A program made the translations under genes and the position numbers. A DNA stretch of 64,000 nucleotides from Stentor coeruleus (lineage: Eukaryota > Ciliophora > Heterotrichea > Heterotrichida > Stentoridae), in the NCBI GenBank assembly GCA_001970955.1, contig MPUH01000200.1, positions 1 through 64,000 on the forward strand, read 5' to 3'. The notes beneath the pieces were generated by a model. It worked only from the letters and a program-made list of their open reading frames with translations. It was not told the origin of the DNA and ran no database searches. Positions 44,172 to 53,424 of this stretch are shown here, piece by piece; the stretch's first letter is position 1, and each line of letters starts with the position of its first letter.

Positions 44172-46259
44172 ATGACAAACCAAATCTCTAATAAGACGCT
44201 TTTACCTCCTGCAGTTGAGCAATATCATAGGGCTGATTTTGAATTTCAAAGGAAAATAGGTGATGGGGCTTTTGGCCAAGTTTGGAGAGTTCGACATAAA
44301 AAAACCTTAAAACAATTTGCTATAAAACAAGTACAAAAAACAAAAATACTACGTATTCTAGATCAATTCAAAAGGGAAGTAACTATAATGTATACCCTTG
44401 ACCATCCTCATATAGTAAAACTTTACAGTCACTTTGAAGATGATAAATTCGTCTACATGGTCATGGATCTAATCGAAGGTGGAAGTCTTTTTCATAAACT
44501 ATCTAAAGAAAATATCTTACTTGAACGTGTAGCAGCTCAATATTTCAGAGAAATGGTCTTAGCTATAGAATACCTACACACAAGAGATCCTGCAATAATT
44601 CATCGAGATATAAAGCCAGAAAATATCATTATAGATAAAACTGGACGACTTAAACTTATAGATTTTGGCTGGGCTAATTATGTTAATAAAACTGCTGAAA
44701 GGATGACTTCATGTGGAACTTTAGAATATTTACCACCTGAAATGGTTGATGAAAGAGGTCATGATACTTGTGCTGATATTTGGTGTTTAGGAATTTTTTT
44801 ATATGAGATGCTTACTGGGACAACACCTTTTAAAGCTAATGGGAAAGAAAAAACTATGAAAAATATTTTGACCGGAAGTTTTAAGTTCCCTTTAGGGTTT
44901 TCCCATGTAGCTAAAGATTTGATTATGGGGATGCTGGAGAAGGATACGATGAAGAGATTGGATATTTTTAAGGTCAAGGCACATCGCTGGCTGAATGTTA
45001 TGCAGCCAATCCGCGAGACTTTTATTCAGAACATCCCTCCAAAAATCCTATCCTTCGTAGAAAGCGAGAAAACCGACGACGTGACGGCCTATTCTGAAAA
45101 CGACACCGACGAAGAACCAAAGGCAACTCAAGAAACCGCATTCCGTAAGAGTATCCGTGATATAAAAAAGAAACTCAACCACTCCACAAAAGAAATCCTC
45201 AGCAATCGCTCAAGTCTTAAAGAAAACTGCAAAGAATACTTCAATATGTGCCAAAAAATCAAAGACCTCGAAACCCGAATTAGCGAAAAAAACCGTGAAA
45301 TAATCCGAACAATCGGTAACACAAAAGAAATGCTATCAAAAATCTTCGACCTAAACCTTGATCTCGAAAGACTTGAAGGCCAAGACACAAACTCCCTTAC
45401 AGAAAAAAACAAAGAAATACATAAACGTCTTGGTGAGCTAAAAAATATCATAAAACTACAACAAATCTATCTTGAAAATTTAAAATCTCAAATAAAATCC
45501 TCTTCACAAACTCAAATTGAACAAGAAAAAGCTTTAAAATACCTACAAAAACAGTTACTTGAACTTAAAGATAATAGTATAGAATCAAAACATAAACAAA
45601 AATCCAGCATTTACGAAATGAAACTAAGTCTGGAAATAATAAAAACTCAGATTAAAGAAAAAGATAAAATCATTCAAAATTTCAATTCAGCTGATAGAAT
45701 TTTAGCTAAAGAAGTATCTGATTTCATAAGGGACAAAATGAGTTTGAGTAAAGATTTTAGCAGGGAACTCAATAGGAAAATCGAAGAAGCTGAAGAAACA
45801 ATCAATGAAAAAGAACAACAAATATCAGAACTTACTATAGAATATGAAATGAAAAAATCCCAAAAACTCCATTTTTTACGTAAGAAAAAAGACGAGTTTT
45901 CTCGACAAATGCGGAAGCTCCGAGACGAACAAAGGATGCTGAATATGAAGAAAACTGAAGAACTGAGGGTCGATTTGAAATTTAGACTGAACGAAGCAAG
46001 GAAAGTAGATTTTTATGTCGAATCCACACAAATTGATCAAAACAAAAAACGATTTGAAGTAAGTTATAAACAGAACTTAAAAAACATGCTTATAAGACTA
46101 AGCAAAATGAAGACAAAAAAAAGCATGGAACATAAAGAAAATATAAATATTATAGAAAATAACAAATCACGTATCCAAGAAATTGAACTTTTCATAGGGG
46201 AACTCAAATCTCAATACTTATATACAGATTTTATTGATGATACTTCTTTATATAATTAA
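44172..46259 (+). CDS. Aurora-like kinase with long C-terminal coiled coil
   Basis: About 695 aa. I prefer the internal ATG at 44172 (MTNQISNK) over 44136 because the 12 residues between are AT-driven and the kinase needs no more. The kinase domain spans about 20-280: GDGAFGQV, AIKQVQK, HRDIKPENI, DFGWANYV, the activation loop TSCGTLEYLPPEMV and DIWCLGIFLYEMLTG. The SCGTLxYLPPEM signature and DFGW are those of Aurora kinases, so a role in spindle or basal-body control is expected. Unlike ordinary Auroras, which end soon after the kinase, about 400 residues of charged coiled coil follow. Base composition changes sharply near 44,985, close to the domain boundary. Confidence 0.87.
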   Translation: MTNQISNKTLLPPAVEQYHRADFEFQRKIGDGAFGQVWRVRHKKTLKQFAIKQVQKTKILRILDQFKREVTIMYTLDHPHIVKLYSHFEDDKFVYMVMDLIEGGSLFHKLSKENILLERVAAQYFREMVLAIEYLHTRDPAIIHRDIKPENIIIDKTGRLKLIDFGWANYVNKTAERMTSCGTLEYLPPEMVDERGHDTCADIWCLGIFLYEMLTGTTPFKANGKEKTMKNILTGSFKFPLGFSHVAKDLIMGMLEKDTMKRLDIFKVKAHRWLNVMQPIRETFIQNIPPKILSFVESEKTDDVTAYSENDTDEEPKATQETAFRKSIRDIKKKLNHSTKEILSNRSSLKENCKEYFNMCQKIKDLETRISEKNREIIRTIGNTKEMLSKIFDLNLDLERLEGQDTNSLTEKNKEIHKRLGELKNIIKLQQIYLENLKSQIKSSSQTQIEQEKALKYLQKQLLELKDNSIESKHKQKSSIYEMKLSLEIIKTQIKEKDKIIQNFNSADRILAKEVSDFIRDKMSLSKDFSRELNRKIEEAEETINEKEQQISELTIEYEMKKSQKLHFLRKKKDEFSRQMRKLRDEQRMLNMKKTEELRVDLKFRLNEARKVDFYVESTQIDQNKKRFEVSYKQNLKNMLIRLSKMKTKKSMEHKENINIIENNKSRIQEIELFIGELKSQYLYTDFIDDTSLYN

Positions 46260-46331
46260 CACTATGATGTATTATCTTATAATTCTTAAGCTTAATAAGG
46301 AAATATTAATTACGGGATAATATGATTATAA

Positions 46332-46631
46332 ATGCTTGTGGTCAGAAGAAGCTTATGTTTAGTAAGAAAGTTTGTTAGTACAAATCATGGTATTGAGGAT
46401 GTGATAAGAAACAAAGGGAAAACTGATGAGGACTTATATTTTGTGAGAAAAGATAAACAGATTTTGAAAGCGCTTATGGATAAACTCGATCAGGCAATTC
46501 CCGATGATGCGAATAACCCTGAGAAGATGAAAAAATCTAGAGATGGTCTTGTTGAGGTAATCAGAAAACACAATATCAAACCGTCTGAAGGGTTTATTGA
46601 AGATTTGATTGATTGGAAAGTTGGATTTTAA
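46332..46631 (+). CDS. Small mitochondrial protein, 99 aa
   Basis: Begins with a typical mitochondrial presequence (MLVVRRSLCLVRKFVST: arginines, hydrophobic, no acids). A charged helical body follows with DEDLYFVRKDKQILKALMDK, an acidic PDDANNPEK turn and a C-terminal amphipathic helix EGFIEDLIDWKVGF. I do not recognise the family; ATPase-inhibitor-like or assembly-factor roles would be guesses. It lies 72 nt after the Aurora-like gene on the same strand. Confidence 0.7.
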   Translation: MLVVRRSLCLVRKFVSTNHGIEDVIRNKGKTDEDLYFVRKDKQILKALMDKLDQAIPDDANNPEKMKKSRDGLVEVIRKHNIKPSEGFIEDLIDWKVGF

Positions 46632-46994
46632 TATCTTATAGTTATCAGAATAAAAATTGGATGTTGGATTTATTAGGTTAAAAGGGTATTTTTTATGGAA
46701 AAATGGAGGTGGTTATGATTAGAGGGAGTTAGAAAGCATTTTTTTTAGTTGGGAAAGATGATGAAAGTAGTAAGATGTATGTATTTAGAGGGGAATAGAG
46801 AAGATAAGTGTTTTTATGATGTGAGGAGTTTAGGATGAGTTTATTTGTGATTTTTTTGGCTTTTTTTTTAGATTTTGGGATGGTTTTCAGAATTGAGATG
46901 GGATGATTTTTGTGGGTTGGGTTGGTTTAGGATTTTCATCTATTTGAGTGGGAGATGATTTTTTATATCTTGTTAGGTAGTCATTGTAAAAAAA
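46632..46994. other. Intergenic, strongly G-rich
   Basis: 3' flank of the small mitochondrial gene: G/T/A with almost no C until about 46,980, where the pseudogene starts. No structure or ORF was recognised. Confidence 0.55.
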
Positions 46995-48388
46995 ATGATC
47001 AGAGGTTTAGAAAAATTCTTAATCTGAGATCATTTGCCACTTCCAAAGACCTGTAAGACCTTAAGCAATAGTTTCAGAAACTTACTGAAATCCACAATGC
47101 TGTAACTCAGAATATAAAAGAAACTTAGGAAGAAATCAAACTTAAAGACCAGACCAAAGAGACTGAAAATCTAAAGTAAAAATTCAAAAACATAAAAGAA
47201 AACCTAGGCCAAAAAACTGGTGAGGCAAAAAACTTTTCCAAAGAGCAAGTGAAACCTTCCAAAACCTCAAAAGTCTAGTGCATTTTTCGAAGATCTGAAA
47301 TCTAAATATGCATCAAACATCACATCATCAGAAAATTAAATTTTGATACAATAAAAACCTAAGCCAAAGAAAACTTCATAAAATCAGAATCCCAAGCTGA
47401 AGTTCCATCACTAAAAGATCCTAAAAATTCTTCAAACCCTTCAGATCCTCAAATACAAGAACCCGATCCTAATCCTAAAACCTTAAAACCAACTTATTTT
47501 ACACAATTCAAAGAAAAAAACTCAAAAGTTAGATTCGCTCTATATGGAGCTAAAAATAAACTCTAAAACCTATAGAACGAAACATTCCCAAAAAGAGAAG
47601 ATAAGGTCAAAATGTTACAAAAATGCATCAAATTAAAAAAATGTCCCAAAACTCGATGAAAACCTATCTCGTAGAGAAGTAACATAAGAAGAACTACCAT
47701 AATGGAAAAAAAGTGCCCTTATAGTTGTCGAGACAAAGAAATCTAAATGGTCTTCGATTAAAGAAAAATTATCAGAAACATCAGTTGGGAATAAAATCCA
47801 AGGTGAAACAAGTACATTATTAGACAATAATTCTTTGAAAAAGTTAAAATAGTTACAGTTAAAGATTTTAAAATCTCAGCGACTGATACTAAAGAAGTTG
47901 TTAGAGATACTTTAGATGATGCTGATATAAAAGCATATCAGAAAGCTAAAGAGTATATGTTTAGTTCTGTTATAAAAACTTCAGAGGCTAAAGATATAAA
48001 GCATATGTGTCAATGGGATCCAGATTTTGATATTTATGTTATAAAGTTGGAGTTGCTAGCTTTAATGAAGATGTTTTTTAGATAAATTTTTAGTGTTTGA
48101 TAAGGATTATGTAGCTGGAGTGGCCTCTACACAAATATTGAAATATATGAAAACCCAGACTGAAAGTAAAAAAGCTTGCTGGGCTTATACTGGATTTGGA
48201 TGAGGTTTCAGGTTTCAAAATGTGTTTACCTTAGGATTAATACTGATGATAAAAACATCATAAAGTTTAGCTACTCATTTAAAATTAAGTGCATTATTAG
48301 AACTTCTCAAACCTGTACTATAGATGAAAAAAATGAAATAATCAGCATGAGGAATGTGAAAATGCAGATAATAATGGCCAAGATATGA
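46995..48388 (+). pseudogene. Decayed Tim44-like mitochondrial import gene
   Basis: Protein-like sequence continues for about 1.4 kb across shifting frames. It starts with a presequence-like MIRGL and then LNLRSFATSKDL. It continues through an NAVTQNIKET region, LVVETKK-type sequence (ALIVVETKKSKW, then KEKLSETSVGNKIQGE, the Tim44 N-domain junction), VKDFKISATDTKEVVRDTL, and a C-terminal globular part with TQILKYMKTQ. At least ten in-frame stops (for instance TAG where ET-W-EEI would be expected) and several frameshifts interrupt it. Tim44 tethers mtHsp70 to the TIM23 channel. No 15-nt intron accounts for the stops. A functional copy should exist elsewhere; a different import-motor protein is possible because the C-terminal match is weaker. 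Confidence 0.6.
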
Positions 48389-50156
48389 AATATATAAATA
48401 AATTATCTTGGTTTTTTATATAGTGTTAATGTTAAAGAGTTTTGATGATAAATTATTTTTGAATAACTATGTAAATTATATCAAATAAATTTCCTCTTGC
48501 AAAATTAACTCATAAATCTCTTAAACACATTGAATCAAAAAATATTTATTCCTCATCTTATCTTAAATAACTATAATCTCATTCTTTCATGCTAAGATAG
48601 TTTTTTAGCTACTTGTGAAAATATTACGATATTTTTTTACAATATTTTTATATGAATTTAGGTACTTTAATATGCTATTTTTTCATATCAGCTTATATGC
48701 TTTAATTATCTAGTACTTTATTATAAATACAAAGCCTAAATATCCTAAATAACATTTTTTTTAACGCTTTATCTAAAAATATTTAACTCTTTCTTTATAA
48801 AAATAATAGTAACATTATAATAAATCTAATTTTCATATCATACATAAATCTTATTAAAAACTATAACAAAATAACTTTTCTTTCTAAGGCAAATCGTATA
48901 AAAAACTAATAAAATATACTTATCTTACCACTTCATAATATAAAATTAATACCCAAAGCTTATTCAATATATTAATTCAGATGATTTAATCAACTCTTAC
49001 ATGTTTTTATCTAAAGATACATATTTACTAACCCAAGGTAAACTTTCACACTTTTTGTATTTAATCTTCACCTTCTCTACTTTCGCCAATTTGCTTTTTA
49101 CTAGTAACTTACAGCCAAAATCATGATTTACACACAAATACTAAAAAAGTTGATAAATACAAAAACTATAAAAAATTGATGATTTCGATACTTTTAATCA
49201 TAAATGCACAAATTTATCCTTGAAAAGTCTATAAACTATATTTTCTATAACTATCCATATCTTTTACTTACAGAAACTCCATCCTTTATCAAAAAATTCA
49301 TCAATTTTACAAATTCAATACAATTTTTTCATTTTATTCACTACCCTATTAAACAATTATTTAAGTCTTTTGCATAATGCACATACTACAATACACTTTT
49401 TAACACTTTATTTATAATAAACTTTAATATCATCATACTTAAATATTTTTTTTTTACTTATCAAGTTTATTTGTCTTTTCCTTAACTTCTCCATTCTTAT
49501 CTTACAACTAATAACAATAGTACAAAATATATACAAAAAACATAATCGCTTAACCCATTTAATTAGTTTATTATACACTGAGGTTATTTTGCTTATAATA
49601 ATACATTAGTAATTTTCACTGTTCGCTAATTTCTACTACTCCTTCTTCGTCTAGCCTTTTTCAAATTTCCAGTTCATATTCATCCTGACTATGTTTTCCA
49701 TAACCATTATTCAACAGCAAAACCTATGAAATTTTACTCGAGCATTTTAAAGTTTCTAATAAAAGCCTTGTATCTATTGCTAAAATTCTACAAGACATTA
49801 AAGTAAAAAATCAATCCTAACTTCGAAAACGTAACCTGATAAGTTTTTCTATCGAGGAATATCTTAGTGGCTAAAAAATTGTTTGTGATAAAATTATTAA
49901 GCTAAAGAAAATATTCTTATTAGTAAATTCAGTGCTTGTTTATAGTTTATACCCTACTAGACTATTCATACATGAAAATATATAGCGTAATTTTTTTGTT
50001 GGTCTATATATGTGGCTTAAGACTTGAAATGAATAATTAGTAGTGACTATTAAGAATCTAATTAGACAAGTAAATACCCTTAAACTATTAGGATAATAAA
50101 ATGATTCACCCGCGTAATGGGTGATTATCTAACTTTCATTGAATAACAACCATATA
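48389..50156. other. Long gene-free region
   Basis: About 1.8 kb of very AT-rich, C-over-G sequence with stops in every frame. Just before the zinc-finger gene, TCACCC at about 50,106 and GGGTGA at about 50,119 form a 6-base inverted repeat. No RNA gene, element or coding relic was recognised. Confidence 0.5.
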
Positions 50157-50540
50157 ATGAAAATAAAAAGGTTCTACTGTTCAATAGAAGGCTGCAATAA
50201 ATCATTCAGAAGTGAAGAGCACTTAATCGCCCATACTCATTCCCACTCAGTACAAGAAGAATCACAAGAGGAGCAACTTTGTTTTCAATGTGAAATTTGT
50301 CTTACTCACTTCCCAACAAAGAGATCAGTTTCAGCCCATAAGCGCATACATAAATCGACAGAAAGAGCTTCTTATACAAAAAAAATTATTAATATCTTAA
50401 CTGATAGACTCATTCAGTTGCAAAATCATGACCTTCAAATACCGAATGATTCCTATACTATAGAAGCTATCAAGTTACCACCAATAACTTTCCCATCATC
50501 AGCGATATTACCCACTTATTATTCACTATTTACAAAGTAA
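50157..50540 (+). CDS. Small C2H2 zinc-finger protein
   Basis: 127 aa from the ATG at 50157 (the frame is open a little further upstream but without ATG). Finger 1 is YCSIEGCNKSFRSEEHLIAH with C-x4-C and H-x3-H spacing. Finger 2 is CEICLTHFPTKRSVSAHKRI, CxxC with H-x3-H. An acidic glutamine/glutamate linker separates them, and the C-terminal 55 residues have no recognised fold. Two classical fingers suggest DNA or RNA binding, probably nuclear. It is isolated between two gene-poor stretches. Confidence 0.82.
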   Translation: MKIKRFYCSIEGCNKSFRSEEHLIAHTHSHSVQEESQEEQLCFQCEICLTHFPTKRSVSAHKRIHKSTERASYTKKIINILTDRLIQLQNHDLQIPNDSYTIEAIKLPPITFPSSAILPTYYSLFTK

Positions 50541-51601
50541 AAATTATAAAATTCGTAATCTTGTTATTAAAATAATTGATATTTGACCATGGAGTTCGAT
50601 GAAATACTTCATCAGTGAGTGACAAATGCAAATGACAAAATTTTCCCAGCATTTTATTATCAAAGGGTCTTTTCTTTAAATAAACTTTAACAACCTCTAA
50701 GATTATTAATAAACTAAAGTTAGATTGTAAAGAATTTGTAATAAAGTAAGGAGTTTATTTTATATATGATTTTATAATGGTATACTATAAAATATAGGGA
50801 TAATAATAGTATATTGTTATAAGAATAAATAATTAGACAAGGTTATATAAATAAACAAGAGGATATGTTTTAGGATGTCAAAAAAAATAATTAATTTGAT
50901 GTGTTTTTTATAAAAATATTAGAATTGTTGTGATGATTCTTGAATTTACAAGGATAAATTAAGAGTTTAGATATAGGATAATAAATTTTATGATAAAAAT
51001 ATTGGATTTATGATGATTGTTTATTGTGTTGTTATAGGAAATTCTTAAATGGTTTTGTTTTCTGATGAGGTTTTGAATGAATTTATTAGAAGTTTTTAAT
51101 AGAATAAATAAATTAAAATATTTTTTAGGCTTGACATTATAATATGATTGAAGAAATTGAGGATTATGATTTGAGAAGATGGGCTTTTGTGTGTACTGAG
51201 GGAGAAATATTATGATTTGTATATGATGGAGGAGTGAGTATTTTTTTTTTTGATTTTGTTGTAAAAGTATGAAGTTTATGAGGAAATTTTATAGGATTTT
51301 TAATAGGTTTTAGAATATTTTTATAGGGAATAGTTTGAAAAGGGTTTTAGGAGTTTAGGCTTGGTATTTAGAGAAAGGTTTGTGGAGTTTTGATAAGAAG
51401 CTCTATTGATGTGAAAGGAATGAGGAATTATTAAATGAAGGAATACGAATGGGTTAGTTGATGATAAGATTTTTTTTAGGTAGTAAATAAGCTTATATGT
51501 TATGTAAGAGATTAGGAATCTATTATAAAATAGTTGTAAATGAAATATTAGGATTTTAAATTAATATCAAATTATATAGCAATTCTTATCCCATGAACTT
51601 T
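50541..51601. other. Gene-poor, strongly G/T-rich region
   Basis: C is nearly absent on the plus strand from about 50,900 to 51,480, even though the next gene ends here on the minus strand, where C-rich DNA would be expected. No ORF of note was found. Confidence 0.5.
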
Positions 51602-52447
51602 TTATATTTTGCCTACCTTAAAAGATATCAAAGGTATATTTTTTATACTTTGTGACCTTTTACATAATTTTTTATCCCTTGAACTTGACTCATTGCCTAT
51701 ATCCGGAGACAATAAATTCCTATTTTCCAGCATTTTTAATATTTGGATTTCTCTTGCTTTATACTCATTAATTTCTTTATTACATTTGCTTATATAATCG
51801 CTTTTTACTGATAGTTCTTTAAGTAAACTTTCAATAGCAAAATGCGCTTCATTAAAAACTACAGTTTTCCTTACTAAAGAAAGTTCTTTTTTAAGTTCTT
51901 CATTTTTCTTGTAGAAATCAATATTTTCAGATGATAAAACTTGTAGTTTTTGCATGAGTTTTTCGTTAATAGCTTTGTAATCATCTGATGATTTTTCTGC
52001 AATTATTTTTATGTATTTCTCAAGACCCAAGGCAATTTTTTCTATGAGTTTGTCATAGGGTTCTAGTATTTTGCTAAGGTTTTTAAGGGTTTCTATGTAG
52101 TATTTAAATTCTGATTTGAGCTTTTTTCCTTGGTTTGGCAGTTTTTCTAAGGTTTTTAAGAAGTCTTTAAGATTTTGTTCGAGTTTTTCTATACTGTCGT
52201 GCTTTTCTAAGAGGCCAAAGGATTTATCGTGGATTTTATGGGGGTTTTCTATTATTAGTGATTGGGCTGATGATGTGTTACTTAGCCAGCTTGTGGATTG
52301 TAGGGAATGAACAACTTTTGAGGCTCTTTTTTTTATTACAATTATACGATTTTTACTTTGTAGGGCTTGGGGTGGGGATAGAAGATATTTTCTTTTTGCC
52401 TTGATGTTTGTACTAAGTTTGTCGTTTTTCCTTTGTTGTTCCATCAT
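51602..52447 (-). CDS. Coiled-coil protein, 281 aa
   Basis: Basic N terminus (KRKYLLSPPQALQSKNRIIV), a short serine/threonine-rich stretch, then helices from about 85 to 250 with strong heptads (LEQNLKDFLKTLEKLPNQGK, ENIDFYKKNEELKKELSLVR, KEINEYKAREIQILKMLENR). The tail is basic. No enzyme motif, EF-hand or membrane helix is present. It is a probable structural or basal-body protein and is not identified. Confidence 0.65.
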   Translation of the reverse strand: MMEQQRKNDKLSTNIKAKRKYLLSPPQALQSKNRIIVIKKRASKVVHSLQSTSWLSNTSSAQSLIIENPHKIHDKSFGLLEKHDSIEKLEQNLKDFLKTLEKLPNQGKKLKSEFKYYIETLKNLSKILEPYDKLIEKIALGLEKYIKIIAEKSSDDYKAINEKLMQKLQVLSSENIDFYKKNEELKKELSLVRKTVVFNEAHFAIESLLKELSVKSDYISKCNKEINEYKAREIQILKMLENRNLLSPDIGNESSSRDKKLCKRSQSIKNIPLISFKVGKI

Positions 52448-52685
52448 TATTAAGTGATTTAAGTTAATTTTTTTTTGTAAAGATTTTTTGGGATGGTTAT
52501 TATAAGATTTTTTTATTTTATTCGATTAGGTTTAGATGTAAGGATTAGTTTTTGTTTTAAGATATATTTTGGGTAAAATTTATGAGGATTCTATTGGGAA
52601 ATTAGGTGTTATAGAATGAGAATTGGAGATTTTATTATATATATAAACTAATAATTTATTAAAAACCTTTATTCCGACCATAAAA

Positions 52686-53378
52686 TTAAGAAATCTTAGC
52701 TTTAACAAAACCCGGCTGCAAATTCCTAATAAGCTTTTCAGTTTCCCTAATATAATTCCCAAATTCTAACTCGTAACTGATCAAACTTTCCTGCAAATCA
52801 GAATTCTCATCAGTCAACCTCCTTATCTCCTTAACAACATCATCTTCACTTTTAACCCCTTTTAACCTTCCAAACATTTCTTTCTCAGACCTATCATTTC
52901 TCTGCAAATTATCCTCAATATTCCTTAATTCCGTCTGAATTTCCCTTATTTTTTTCTTATCTTTTTCAACTTGTGCTTGTTTTCTGTTGATAATTTTCTG
53001 TTTTTCACCAATTTTTCTTTGTTTTTCTTGGGTTTCTGATAAAAAACGCCCAATTTTCATATGGTTTTTCATTTTGTCAAAAGCTTTGAATTCAATTTTT
53101 TTATAAAAACCTTTGAGAAATCGATAAAGCTGAGATAAACGGATTGTTAGTAAAAACATATAGTTTGAGATTTGTTTTTCTTGGATTATGGAGTTGAGGA
53201 CAGTGGCTTGTTTCCATTTTTGTAAGACGTTATTAGTTTTACGATTTTGATAGGATTTTATACTATGGAAAATGCTGTCGATGGCTGATTTTAGGATTGG
53301 GTAAGCTAAGTCTTTGGAAAGTTTGATTTTTGTGTCGAGGATTGGACAGATATCTTCACTTATTTCTAGGTCGGCCAT
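52686..53378 (-). CDS. Coiled-coil protein, 230 aa
   Basis: The N-terminal half is helical with aromatic and basic residues (LQKWKQATVLNSIIQEKQIS, LYRFLKGFYKKIEFKAFDKM). The second half is a classical coiled coil (KQRKIGEKQKIINRKQAQVE, then KKIREIQTELRNIEDNLQ) that ends LIRNLQPGFVKAKIS. The AFxxM and FxxW-type spacing in the first half recalls Sfi1/calmodulin-binding repeats, but only weakly. It starts 46 nt from the PDI start codon on the opposite strand. Confidence 0.65.
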   Translation of the reverse strand: MADLEISEDICPILDTKIKLSKDLAYPILKSAIDSIFHSIKSYQNRKTNNVLQKWKQATVLNSIIQEKQISNYMFLLTIRLSQLYRFLKGFYKKIEFKAFDKMKNHMKIGRFLSETQEKQRKIGEKQKIINRKQAQVEKDKKKIREIQTELRNIEDNLQRNDRSEKEMFGRLKGVKSEDDVVKEIRRLTDENSDLQESLISYELEFGNYIRETEKLIRNLQPGFVKAKIS

Positions 53379-53424
53379 TTAATTTACATTTGATTTGGAG
53401 TTTATTAAATTGCTTTAAAAAAAT
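53379..53424. promoter_or_regulatory. 46-bp bidirectional intergenic region
   Basis: All the DNA between the start codons of the minus-strand coiled-coil gene and the plus-strand PDI gene. It must hold both 5' UTRs and any shared promoter, unless the promoters lie inside the coding regions. It is AT-rich with no motif recognised. Confidence 0.5.

Noticed and set aside
46995-48388. Alternative genetic code as explanation for stops in the Tim44-like region
   Set aside because: Frameshifts are also present, and intact neighbours end in TAA, TAG and TGA, so stops are read as stops.
50101-50130. Inverted repeat TCACCC/GGGTGA upstream of the zinc-finger gene
   Set aside because: Six-base arms are expected by chance in 64 kb; no second copy or context gives it meaning.
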